Origin: Takakia lepidozioides
Taxonomy: Eukaryota; Streptophyta; Takakiopsida; Takakiales; Takakiaceae
DNA length: 64,000 nucleotides
NCBI GenBank assembly: GCA_030704615.1
Contig: CM060731.1
Span: 90,932,756-90,996,755 of the forward strand
Reading direction: 5' to 3'
Both the position numbers and the translations under genes were made by a program. This document shows positions 35,101 to 48,741 of this stretch, in pieces. Every line of letters begins with the position of its first letter. The first letter of the stretch is position 1. The notes under the pieces are model-generated. The model was given only the letters and a program-made list of their open reading frames with translations. It was not told where the DNA came from and did not search any database.

Positions 35101-38100
35101 CCTCAGAAACGTGCCCTGGAAGTCCGAATTTAACTCGGAAAAAACACTTACATGTTCAGCTCAAACAGTGTGCACCAACGCACACTGTTTGAGCTGCCAC
35201 TGAATGGTTATTTCATCATGAAAAACCTGCCCTGGAAGTCCGAATTTAACAGCAAAAAAACAGTGACATGTACAGCTCAAATAGTGTGCGTTGACGCACA
35301 CTGTTTCAGCTGCCAGTGAGGGATTTTTCATCCTCAGAAAACGTGCCCTGGAAGTCCGAATTTAACTCGGAAAAAAACACTTACATGTTCAGCTCAAACA
35401 GTGTGCGCCAACACACTGTTTGAGCTGCCACTGAATGCTTATTTCGTCATGAAAAACCAGTTCTGGAAGTCAGAATTTAACACCAAAAAAACATTGACAT
35501 GTACAACTCAAACAGTGTGCATTCACGCACACTGTTTGAGCTGCTATTGAGGGATTCTTTCATCCTCAGAAACGTGCCCTGGAAGTCCGAATTCAACTAT
35601 GAAAAAACACTTACATGTTCAGCTCAAACTGTGTGCGCCAACGCACACAGTTTGAGCTGCCACTGAATGGTATTTCATCATGAAAAACCACCCTGGAAGT
35701 CCGAATTTAACACCAAAAAAACATTGACATGTACAGCTCAAACAATGTGCGTTGACGCACACAATTTGAGCTGCCAGTGAGGGATTCTTTTATCCTCGGA
35801 AACGTGCCCTGGAAGTCCGAATTAAACTCGGAAAAAACACTTACATGTTGAGCTCAAAGATCGTGCACCAACGCACGCTGTTTGAGCTGCCACTGAATGG
35901 TTATTTCATCTTGAAAAACCTGCCCTGGAAGTCCGAATTTAACTCGGGAAAAAACACTTACATGTTCAGCTCAAACAGTGTGCGCCAACGCACACAGTTT
36001 GAGATGCCACTGAATGGTTATTTCATCATGAAAATCCTGCCCTGGAAGTCCGAATTTAACATCAACAAAACATTGACATGTACAGCTCAAACATTGTGCG
36101 TTGACGCACACTGTTTGAGCTGCCAGTGAGGGATTCTTTCATCCTCGGAAACGTGCCCTGGAAGTCCGAATTTAACTCGGAAAAAACACTTACATGTTGA
36201 GCTCAAACATCGTGCGCCAACGCACGCTGTTTGAGCTGCCACCGAATGGTTATTTCATCTTGAAAACCTACCCTGGAAGTCCGAATTTAACTTGGGAAAA
36301 ACACTTACATGTTCAGCTCAAACAGTGTGCGCCAACGCACCCTGCTTGAGCTGCCACTGAATGGTTATTTCATCATGAAAAACCTGCCCTGGAAGTCCGA
36401 ATTTAACACCAAAAAAATAGTGACATGTACAGCTCAAACAGTGTGCGTTCACGCACACTGTTTGAGCTGCCATTGAGGGATACTTTCATCCGCAGAAACG
36501 TGCCCTGGAAGTCCGAATTTAGCTCGGAAAAAGCACTTACATGTTCAGCTCAAACAGTGTGCGCCAACGCACACTCTTTGAGCTGCCACTGAATGGTTAT
36601 TTCACCATCATAAACCTGCCCTGGAAGTCCGAATTTAACACCATAAAAACAGTGATATGTACAGCTCAAACAGTGTGCGTTGACACACACTGTTTGAGCT
36701 GCGAGTGACGGATTCTTTCATCCTCAGAAACGTGCCCTGGAAGTCCGAATTTAACTCGGGAAAAACACTTACATGTTCAGCTGAAACAGTGTGCGCCAAC
36801 GCACACTGTTTGAGCTGCCACTAAATGGTTATTTCATCTTGAAAAACCGAGCTTGGAAGTCCGAATTGAACTCGGAAAAACACTTACATGTTCAGCTGAA
36901 ACAGTGTGCACCAACGCACACTGTTTGAGCTGCCACTGAATGGTTATTTCATCATGAAAAACCTGCCCTGGAAGTCCGAATTTAACAGCAAAAAAACAGT
37001 GACATGTACAGCTCAAATAGTGTGCGTTGACGCACACTGTTTCAGCTGCCAGTGAGGGATTCTTTCATCCTCAGAAACGTGCCCTGGAAGTCCGAATTTA
37101 ACTCGGAAAAAACACTTACATGTTCAGCTCAAACAGTGTGCGCCAACGCACACTGTTTGAGCTGCCACTGAATGGTTATTTCATCTTGAGAAACCTGCCC
37201 TGGAAGTCCGAATTTAACTCGGGAAAAACAATGACATGTTCAGCTCAAACAGTGTGCGCCAACGCACACAGTTTGAGCTGCCACTGAATGGTTATTTCAT
37301 CTTGAAAAACCTACCCTGGAAGTCCCAATTTAACTCGGAAAAAACACTTACATGTTCAGCTCAAACAGTGTGCGCCAACGCACACTGTTTGAGCTGCCAC
37401 TGAATGGTTATTTCATCATGAAAAACCTTCCCTGGAAGACCGAATTTAACACCAAAAAAACAATGACATGTACAGCTCAAACAGTGTGCGTTGACGCACA
37501 CTGTTTGAGCTGCCATTGAGTGATTCATTCATCCTCAGAAACGTGCCCTAAATGACGAATTTCATTTGGAAAAAACACTTACATGTTTAGCTCAAACAGT
37601 GTGCGCCAACGCACACTGTTTGAGCTGCCACTGAATGGTTATTTCATCTTGAAAAACCGACCCTGGAAATCCGAATTTAACTCGGAAAAAACACTTACAT
37701 GTTCAGCTCAAACAGTGTGCGTTGGCGCACACTGTTTGAGCTGCCACTGAATGATTATTTCATCTTGAAAAACTTGCCCTGGAAGTCCGAATTTAACTCG
37801 GAAAAAACACTTACATGTTCAGCTCAAACAGTGTGCGCCAACGCACACTGTTTGAGCTGCCACTGAATGGCTATTTCATCTTCATAAACCTGCACTTGAA
37901 GTCCGAATTTAACACCAAAAAAACATTGACATGTACAGCTCAAATAGTGGGCGTTGACGCGCACTGTTTGAGCTGCCAGTGAGGGATTCTTTCATCCTCA
38001 GAAACGTGCCCTGGAAGTCCGAATTGAACTCGGAAAAAACACTTACATGTTTAGCTCAAAAAGCGTGCGCCAACGCACACTGTTTGAGCTGCCACTGAAT

Positions 38101-41100
38101 GGTTATTTCATCTTGAAAAACCTGCCCTGGAAGTCCGAATTGAAATCGGGAAAGACACTTACATGTTCAGCTCTGACAGTGTGCGCCAACGCACACTGTT
38201 TGAGCTGCCACTGAATGGTTATTTCATCATGAAAAACCTGCCCTGGAAGTCCGAATTTAACAACAAAAAAACAGTGACATGTACAGCTCAAACAGTGTGC
38301 GTTGACGCACACTGTTTGAGCTGCCAGTGAGGGATTCTTTCATCCTCAGAAACGTGCCCTGGAAGTCCGAATTGAACTCGGAAAAAACACTTACATGTTT
38401 AGCTCAAATATCGTGCGCCAACGCACGCTGTTTGAGCTGCCACTGAATGGTTATTTCATCTTGAAAAACCTGCCCTGGAAGTCCGAATTTAACTCGGAAA
38501 AAACACTTACATGTTCAGCTCAAACAGTGTGCGCCAACGCACAAAGTTTGAGATGCCACTGAATGGTTATTTCATCATGAAAATCCTGCCCTGGAAGTCC
38601 GACTTTAACATCAACAAAACATTGACATGTACAGCTCAAACATTGTGCGTTGACGCACACTGTTTGAGCTGCCAGTGAGGGATTCTTTCATCCTCGGAAC
38701 GTGCCCTGGAAGTCCGAATTGAACTCGGAAAAAACACTTACATGTTGAGCTCAAACATCGTGCGCCAACGCACGCTGTTTGAGCTGCCACCGAATGGTTA
38801 TTTCATCTTGAAAACCTACCCTGGAAGTCCGAATTTAACTTGGGAAAAACACTTACATGTTCAGCTCAAACAGTGTGCGCCAACGCACCCTGCTTGAGCT
38901 GCCACTGAATGGTTATTTCATCATGAAAAACCTGCCCTGGAAGTCCAAATTTAACACCAAAAAAATAGTGACATGTACAGCTCAAACAGTGTGCGTTCAC
39001 GCACACTGTTTGAGCTGCCATTGAGGGATACTTTCATCCGCAGAAACGTGCCCTGGAAGTCCGAATTTAGCTCGGAAAAAGCACTTACATGTTCAGCTCA
39101 AACAGTGTGCGCCAACGCACACTCTTTGAGCTGCCACTGAATGGTTATTTCACCATCATAAACCTGCCCTGGAAGTCCGAATTTAACACCATAAAACAGT
39201 GATATGTACAGCTCAAACAGTGTGCGTTGACACACACTAATTGAGCTGCGAGTGAGGGATTCTTTCATCCTCAGAAACGTGCCCTGGAAGTCCGAACTTA
39301 ACTCGGAAAAAACACTTACATGTTCAGCTCAAACAGTGTGCGCCAACGCACACTGTTTGAGCTGCCACTAAATGGTTATTTCATCTTGAAAAACCGAGCT
39401 TGGAAGTCCGAATTTAACTCGGAAAAAACACTTACATGTTCAGCTGAAACAGTGTGCACCAACGCACACTGTTTGAGCTGCCACTGAATGGTTATTTCAT
39501 CATGAAAAACCTGCCCTGGAAGTCCGAATTTAACAGCAAAAAAACAGTGACATGTACAGCTCAAATAGTGTGCGTTGACGCACACTGTTTCAGCTGCCAG
39601 TGAGGGATTCTTTCATCCTCAGAAACGTGCCCTGGAAGTCCGAATTTAACTCGGAAAAAACACTTACATGTTCAGCTCAAACAGTGTGCGCCAACGCACA
39701 CTGTTTGAGCTGCCAATGAATGCTTATTTCGTCATGAAAAACCAGTTCTGGAAGTCAGAATTTAACACCAAAAAAACATTGACATGTACAACTCAAACAG
39801 TGTGCATTCACGCACACTGTTTGAGCTGCCATTGAGGGATTCTTTCATCCTCAGAAACGTGCCCTGGAAGTCCGAATTTAACTATGAAAAAACACTTACA
39901 TGTTCAGCTCAAACAGTGTGCGCCAACGCACACTGTTTGAGCTGCCACTGAATGGTTATTTCATCATGAAAACCACCCCTGGAAGTCCGAATTTAACACC
40001 AAAAAAACATTGACATGTACAGCTCAAACAATGTGCGTTGACGCACACAATTTGAGCTGCCAGTGAGGGATTCTTTCATCCTCGGAAACGTGCCCTGGAA
40101 GTCCGAATTAAACTCGGAAAAAACACTTACATGTTGAGCTCAAATATCGTGCGCCCACGCACGCTGTTTGAGCTGCCACTGAATGGTTATTTCATCTTGA
40201 AAAACCTGCCCTGGAAGTCCGAATTTAACTCGGGAAAAACACTTACATGTTCAGCTCAAACAGTGTGCGCGAACGCACACTGTTTGAGCTGCCACTGAAT
40301 GATTATTTCATCTTGAAAAACTTGCCCTGGAAGTCCGAATTTAACTCGGAAAAAACAATGACATGTTCAGCTCAAACAGTGTGCGCCAACGCACACAGTT
40401 TGAGCTGCCACTGAATGGTTATTTCATCTTGAAAAACCTACCCTCGAAGTCCCAATTTAACTCGGAAAAAACACTTACATGTTCAGCTCAAACAGTGTGC
40501 GCAACGCACACTGTTTGAGCTGCCACTGAATGGTTATTTCATCATGAAAAACCTGCCCTGGAAGACCGAATTTAACACCAAAAAAACAATGACATGTACA
40601 GCTCAAACAGTGTGCGTTGACGCACACTGTTTGAGCTGCCATTGAGTGATTAATTCATCCTCAGAAACGTGCCCTAAATGACGAATTTCATTTGGATAAA
40701 ACACTTACATGTTTAGCTCAAACAGTGTGCGCCAACGCACACTGTTTGAGCTGCCACTGAATGGTTATTTCATCTTGAAAAACCGACCCTGGAAATCCGA
40801 ATTTAACTCGGAAAAACACTTACATGTTCAGCTCAAACAGTGTGCGCGAACGCACACTGTTTGAGCTGCCACTGAATGATTATTTCATCTTGAAAAACTT
40901 GCCCTGGAAGTCCGAATTTAACTCGGAAAAAACACTTACATGTTCAGCTCAAACAGTGTGCGCCAACGCACACTGTTTGAGCTGCCACTGAATGGCTATT
41001 TCATCTTCATAAACCTGCACTCGTAGTCCGAATTTAACACCAAAAAAACATTGACATGTACAGCTCAAATAGTGTGCGTTGACGCGCACTGTTTGAGCTG

Positions 41101-44100
41101 CCAGTGAGGGATTCTTTCATCCTCAGAAACGTGCCCTGGAAGTCCGAATTGAACTCGGGAAAAAACACTTACATGTTTAGCTCAAAGAGCGTGCGCCAAC
41201 GCACACTGTTTGAGCTGCCACTGAATGGTTATTTCATCTTGAAAAACCTGCCCTGGAAGTCCGAATTGAAATCGGGAAAGACACTTACATGTTCAGCTCT
41301 GACAGTGTGCGCCAACGCACACTGTTTGAGCTGCCACTGAATGGTTATTTCATCTTGAAAAACCTGCCCTGGAAGTACGAATTTAACTTGGAAAAAAACA
41401 TTTACATGTTCAGCTCAAACAATGTGCGCTAACGCACACTGTTTGAGCTGCCACTGAATGGTTATTTCATCATGAAAAACCTGCCCTGGAAGTCCGAATT
41501 TAACAGCAAAAAAACAGTGACATGTACAGCTCAAATAGTGTGCGTTGACACACACTGTTTGAGCTGCCAGTGAGGGATTCTTTCATCCTCAGAAACGTGC
41601 CCTGGAAGTCCGAATTGAACTCGGAAAAAACACTTACATGTTTAGCTCAAAGAGCGTGCGCCAACGCACACTTTTTGAGCTGCCACTGAATGGTTATTTC
41701 ATCTTGAAAAACCTGCCCTGGAAGTCCGAATTGAAATCGGGAAAGACACTTACATGTTCAGCTCTGACAGTGTGCGCCAACGCACACTGTTTGAGCTGCC
41801 ACTGAATGGTTATTTCATCTTGAAAAACCTGCCCTGGAAGTACGAATTTAACTTGGAAAAAAACATTTACATGTTCAGCTCAAACAATGTGCGCTAACGC
41901 ACAATGTGTGAGCTGCCACTGAATGGTTATTTCATCATGAAAAACCTGCCCTGGAAGTCCGAATTTAACAGCAAAAAAACAGTGACATGTACAGCTCAAA
42001 TAGTGTGCGTTGACACACACTGTTTCAGCTGCCAGTGAGGGATTCTTTCATCCTCAGAAACGTGCCCTGGAAGTCCGAATTTAACTCGGAAAAACACTTA
42101 CATGTTCAGCTCAAACAGTGTGCGCCAACGCACACTGTTTGAGCTGCCACTGAATGGTTATTTCATCTTGAGAAACCTGCCCTGGAAGTCCGAATTTAAC
42201 TCGGGAAAAACAATGACATGTTCAGCTCAAACAGTGTGCGCCAACGCACACAGTTTGAGCTGCCACTGAATGGTTATTTCATCTTGAAAAACCTACCCTG
42301 GAAGTCCCAATTTAACTCGGAAAAAACACTTACATGTTCAGCTCAAACAGTGTGCGCCAACGCACACTGTTTGAGCTGCCACTGAATAGTTATTTCATCA
42401 TGAAAAACCTGCCCTGGAAGACCGAATTTAACACCAAAAAAACAATGACATGTACAGCTCAAACAGTGTGCGTTGACGCACACTGTTTGAGCTGCCATTG
42501 AGTGATTCATTCATCCTCAGAAACGTGCCCTAAATGACGAATTTCATTTGGAAAAAACACTTACATGTTTAGCTCAAACAGTGTGCGCCAACGCACACTG
42601 TTTGAGCTGCCACTGAATGGTTATTTCATCTTGAAAAACCGACCCTGGAAATCCGAATTTAACTCGGAAAAAACACTTACATGTTCAGCTCAAACAGTGT
42701 GCGCGAACGCACACTGTTTGAGCTGCCACTGAATGATTATTTCATCTTGAAAAACTTGCCCTGGAAGTCCGAATTTAACTCGGAAAAAACACTTACATGT
42801 TCAGCTCAAACAGTGTGCGCCAACGCACACTGTTTGAGCTGCCACTGAATGGCTATTTCATCTTCATAAACCTGCAATTGAAGTCCGAATTTAACACCAA
42901 AAAAACATTGACATGTACATCTCAAATAGTGTGCGTTGACGCGCACTGTTTGAGCTGCCAGTGAGGGATTCTTTCATCCTCAGAAACGTGCCCTGGAAGT
43001 CCGAATTGAACTCGGAAAAAACACTTACATGTTAAGCTCAAAGAGCGTGCGCCAACGCACACTGTTTGAGCTGCCACTGAATGGTTATTTCATCTTGAAA
43101 AAACCTGCCCTGGAATTCCGAATTGAAATCGGGAAAGACACTTACATGTTCAGAGCATTCAGCTCAAACAATGTGCGCTAACGCACACTGTTTGAGGTGC
43201 CACTGAATGGTTATTTCATCATGAAAAACCTGCCCTGGAAGTCCGAATTTAACAACATAAAAACAGTGACTTGTACAGCTCAAACAGTGTGCGTTGACGC
43301 ACACTGTTTGAGCTGCCAGTGAGGGATTCTTTCATCCTCAGAAACGTGCCCTGGAAGTTCGAATTGAACTCGGAAAAAACACTTACATGTTTAGCTCAAA
43401 TATCGTGCGCCAACGCACGCTGTTTGAGCTGCCACTGAATGGTTATTTCATCTTGAAAAACCTGCCCTGGAAGTCCGAATTTAACTCGGAAAAAACACTT
43501 ACATGTTCAGCTCAAACAGTGTGCGCCAACGCACACAGTTTGAGATGCCAGTGAATGGTTATTTCATCATGAAAATCCTGCCCTCGAAGTCCGAATTTAA
43601 CATCAACAAAACATTGACATGTACAGCTCAAACATTGTGCGTTGACGCACACTGTTTGAGCTGCCAGTGAGGGATTCTTTCATCCTCGGAAACGTGCCCT
43701 GGAAGTCCGAATTGAACTCGGAAAAAACACTTACATGTTGAGCTCAAACATCGTGCGCCAACGCACGCTGTTTGAGCTGCCACCGAATGGTTATTTCATC
43801 TTGAAAAACCTACCCTGGAAGTCCGAATTTAACTTGGGAAAAACACTTACATGTTCAGCTCAAACAGTGTGCGCCAACGCACCCTGCTTGAGCTGCCACT
43901 GAATGGTTATTTCATCATGAAAAACCTGCCCTGGAAGTCTGAATTTAACACCAAAAAAATAGTGACATGTACAGCTCAAACAGTGTGCGTTCACGCACAC
44001 TGTTTGAGCTGCCATTGAGGGATACTTTCATCCGCAGAAACGTGCCCTGGAAGTCCGAATTTAGCTCGGAAAAAGCACTTACATGTTCAGCTCAAACAGT

Positions 44101-47100
44101 GTGCGCCAACGCACACTCTTTGAGCTGCCACTGAATGGTTATTTCACCATCATAAACCTGCCCTGGAAGTCCGAATTTAACACCATAAAAACAGTGATAT
44201 GTACAGCTCAAACAGTGTGCGTTGACACACACTGTTTGAGCTGCGAGTGAGGGATTCTTTCATCCTCAGAAACGTGCCCTGGAAGTCCGAATTTAACTCG
44301 GAAAAAACACTTACATGTTCAGCTCAAACAGTGTGCGCCAACGCACACTGTTTGAGCTGCCACTAAATGGTTATTTCATCTTGAAAAACCGAGCTTGGAA
44401 GTCCGAATTTAACTCGGAAAAAACACTTACATGTTCAGCTGAAACAGTGTGCACCAACGCACACTGTTTGAGCTGCCACTAAATGGTTATTTCATCATGA
44501 AAAACCTGCCCTGGAAGTCCGAATTTAACAGCAAAAAAACAGTGACATGTACAGCTCAAATAGTGTGCGTTGACGCACACTGTTTCAGCTGCCAGTGAGG
44601 GATTCTTTCATCCTCAGAAACGTGCCCTGGAAGTCCGAATTTAACTCGGAAAAAACACTTACATGTTCAGCTCAAACAGTGTGCGCCAACGCACACTGTT
44701 TGAGCTGCCACTGAATGGTTATTTCATCTTGAGAAACCTGCCCTGGAAGTCCGAATTTAACTCGGGAAAAACAATGACTTGTTCAGCTCAAACAGTGTGC
44801 GCCAACGCACACAGTTTGAGCTGCCACTGAATGGTTATTTCATCTTGAAAAACCTACCCTGGAAGTCCCAATATAACTCGGAAAAAACACTTACATGTTC
44901 AGCTCAAACAGTGTGCGCCAACGCACACTGTTTGAGCTGCCACTGAATGGTTATTTCATCATGAAAAACCTGCCCTGGAAGACCGAATTTAACACCAAAA
45001 AACAATGACATGTACAGCTCAAACAGTGTGCGTTGACGCACACTGTTTGAGCTGCCATTGAGTGATTCATTCATCCTCAGAAACGTGCCCTAAATGACGA
45101 ATTTCATTTGGAAAATTCACTTACATGTTTAGCTCAAAAAGTGTGCACCAACGCACACTGTTTGAGCTGCCACTGAATGGTTATTTCATCTTGAAAAACC
45201 GACCCTGGAAATCCGAATTTAACTCGGAAAAAACACTTACATGTTCAGCTCAAACAGTGTGCGCGAACGCACACTGTTTGAGCTGCCACTGAATGATTAT
45301 TTCATCTTGAAAAACTTGCCCTGGAAGTCCGAATTTAACTCGGAAAAAACAATGACATGTTCAGCTCAAACAGTGTGCGCCAACGCACACTGTTTGAGCT
45401 GCCACTGAATGGCTATTTCATCTTCATAAACCTGCACTTGAAGTCCGAATTTAACACCAAAAAAACGTTGACATGTACAGCTCAAATAGTGTGCGTTGAC
45501 GCGCACTGTTTGAGCTCCCAGTGAGGGATTCTTTCATCCTCAGAAACGTGCCCTGGAAGTCCGAATTGAACTCGGAAAAAACACTTACATGTTCAGCTCA
45601 AACATTGTGTGCCAACGCACACTGTTTGAGCTAAAACTGAATGGTTATTTAATCTTGAAAAACCTACCCTGGAAGTCCGAATTTAACTCGGAAAAACTTG
45701 TTCGACCTCTGCAATCGTGGTGGCACTTACATGTTCAGCTCAAACAGTGTGCGCCAACGCACACAGTTTGACCTGCCACTGAATGGTTATTTCATCTAGA
45801 AAAACATGCCCTGGAAGTCCGAACTTAACTCGGAAAAAACACTTACATGTTCAGCTCAAACAGACGCACACTGTTTGAGCTGCCAGTGAGGGATTCTTTC
45901 ATCCTCAGAAACGTGCCCTCGAAGTCCGAATTTAACTCGGAAAAAACACTTACATATTCAGATCAAACAGTGTGCGCCAACGCACACAGTTTGAGATGCC
46001 ACTGAATGGTTATTTCATCATGAAAAACCTGCCCTGGAAGTCCGAATTTAACATCAAAAAAACATTGACATGTACAGCTCAAACAGTGTGCGTTGACGCA
46101 CACTGTTTGAGCTGCCAGTGAGGGATTCTTTCATCCTCGGAAACGTGCCCTGGAAGTCCAAATTTAACTCGGAAAAAACACTTACATGTTCAGCTCAAAC
46201 AGTGTGCGCCAACGCACACTGTTTGAGCTGCCACTGAATGGTTATTTCATTTGGAAAAACCGACCCTGGAAATCCGAATTTAACTCGGAAAAAACACTTA
46301 CATGTTCAGCTCAAACAGTGTGCGCCAACGCCCACTGTTTGAGCTGCCACTGAATGGTTATTTCATCTTGAAAAACTTGCCCTGGAATTCCGAATTTAAC
46401 TCGGAAAAAACATTTACATGTTCTGCTCAAACAGTGTGCGCCAACGCACACTGTTTGAGCTGCCACTGAATGGTTATTTCATCATGAAAAACCTGCCCTG
46501 GAAGTCCGAATTTAACACCAAAAAAACAGTGACATGTACAGCTCAAACAGTGTGCGTTGACGCACACTGTTTGAGCTGCCAGTGAGGGATTCTTTCATCC
46601 TCAGAAACGTGCGCTGGAAGTCCAAATTTAACTCGGAAAAAACACTTACATGTTCAGCTCAAACAGTGTTCGCCAACGCACACTGTTTGAGCTGCCACTG
46701 AATGGTTATTTCATCTTGAAAAACCTGCCCTGGAAATCCGAATTTAACTCCGAAAAAACACTTACATGTTCAGCTCAAACAGTGTGCGCCAACACACGCT
46801 GTTTGAGCTGCCACTGAATGGTTATTTCATCTTGAAAAACTTGCCCTGGAAGTCCAAATTTAACTCGGAAAAAACACTTACATGTACAGCTCAAACAGTG
46901 TGCGTTGACGCACACTGTTTGAGCTGCCAGTGAGGGATTCTTTCATCCTCGGAAACGTGCCCTGGAAGTCCAAATTTAACTCGGAAAAAACACTTACATG
47001 TTCAGCTCAAACAGTGTGCGCCAACGCACACTGTTTGAGCTGCCACTAAATGGTTATTTCATCTTGAAAAATCGACCCTGGAAATCCGAATTTAACTCGG

Positions 47101-48741
47101 AAAAAACACTTACATGTTCAGCTCAAACAGTGTGCGTCAACGCACACTGTTTGAGCTGCCACTGAATGGTTATTTCATCTTGAAAAACGTGCCCTGGAAA
47201 TCCGAATTTAACTCGGAAAAAACACTTACATGTTCAGTTCAAACAGTGTGCGCCAACGCACACTGTTTGAGCTGCCACTGAATGGTTATTTCATCATGAA
47301 AAACCTGCCCTGGAAGTCCGAATTTAACACCAAAAAAACAGTGACATGTACAGCTCAAACAGTGTGCGTTGACGCACACTGTTTGAGCTGCCAGTGAGGG
47401 ATTCTTTCATCCTCAGAAACGTGCGCTGGAAGTCCAAATTTAAGTCGGAAAAAACACTTACATGTTCAGCTCAAACAGTGTTCGCCAACGCACACTGTTT
47501 GAGCTGCCACTGAATGGTTATTTCATCTTGAGAAACCTGCCCTGGAAGTCCGAATTTAACTCCGAAAAAACACTTACATGTTCAGCTCAAACAGTGTGCG
47601 CCAACACACGCTGTTTGAGCTGCCACTGAATGGTTATTTCATCTTGAAAAACCTGCCCTGGAAGTCTAAATTTAACTCGGAAAAAACACTTACATGTACA
47701 GCTCAAACAGTGTGCGTTGACGCACACTGTTTGAGGTGCCGGTGAGGGATTCTTTCATCCTCGGAAACGTGCCCTGGAAGTCCAAATTTAACTCGGAAAA
47801 AACACTTACATGTTCAGCTCAAACAGTGTGCGCCAACGCACACCGTTTGAGCTACCACTGAATGGTTATTTCATCTTCAAAAACCTCCCCTGGAAGTCCG
47901 AATTTAACTCGGAAAAAACACTTACATGTTCAGCTCAAACAGTGTGCGCCAACGCACACAGTTTGAGCTGCCACTGAATGGTTATTTCATCTTGAAAAAC
48001 CTGCCCTGGAAGTCCGAATTTAACTCGGAAAAAACACTTACATGTTCAGCTCAAACAGACGCACACTGTTTGAGCTGCCAGTGAGGGATTCTTTCATCCT
48101 CAGAAACGTGCCCTGGAAGTCCGAATTTAACTCGGAAAAAACACTTACATGTTCAGCTCAAACAGTGTGCGCCAACGCACACTGTTTGAGCTGCCACTGA
48201 ATGGTTATTTCATCTTGAAAAACCGACCCTGGAAATCCGAATTGAACTCGGAAAAAACACTTACATGTTCAGCTCAAACAGTGTGCGCCAACGCACACTG
48301 TTTGAGCTGCCACTGAATGGTTATTTCATCTTGAAAAACTTGCCCTGGAAGTCCGAATTTAACTCGGAAAAAACACTTACATGTTCAGCTCAAAAAGTGT
48401 GCGCCAACGCACACTGTTTGAGCTGCCACTGAATGGTTATTTCATCCTCAGAAACGTGCGCTGGAAGTCCAAATTTAACTCGGAAAAAACACTTACATGT
48501 TGAGCTCAAACAGTGTTCGCCAACGCACACTGTTTGAGCTGCCACTGAATGGTTATTTCATCTTGAGAAACCTGCCCTGGAAGTCCGAATTTAACTCGAG
48601 AAAAACAATGACATGTTCAGCTCAAACAATGTGCGCCAACGCACACTGTTTGAGTTGCCACTGAATGGTTATTTCATCATGAAAAACCTGCCCTGGAAGT
48701 CCGAATTTAACACCAAAAAAACAGTGACATGTACAGCTCAA
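29150..48741 (+). repeat. Giant hairpin satellite array, about 117-bp units
   Basis: A near-continuous 19.6-kb array, about 165-170 units by length, all in one orientation. Every unit has the 17-nt arms AGCTCAAACAGTGTGCG and CGCACACTGTTTGAGCT around CCAA or TTGA, then a spacer. Three unit types alternate. In one, the hairpin is followed by CCAGTGAGGGATTCTTTCAT. In the others it is followed by CCACTGAATGGTTATTTCAT with either CTTGAAAAACC or CATGAAAAACC. Spacers before the next hairpin end AACTCGGAAAAAACACTTAC or AACACCAAAAAAACAGTGAC. Type order gives a roughly 350-bp higher-order unit, and larger blocks are duplicated. Short open frames inside, all beginning with similar residues, are by-products of a unit length close to a multiple of three. 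No gene is present. Confidence 0.96.

Noticed and set aside
29267-45771. Open frames of 60-100 codons inside the satellite
   Set aside because: They repeat the same translated satellite unit and exist because the unit is close to a multiple of three. No start context, no varied sequence.
29150-48741. CRISPR-like array: palindromic repeats at regular spacing
   Set aside because: Spacers are not unique but belong to a few repeated types, units are about 117 bp, arrays are 19.6 kb, and there are no cas genes. This is satellite DNA.
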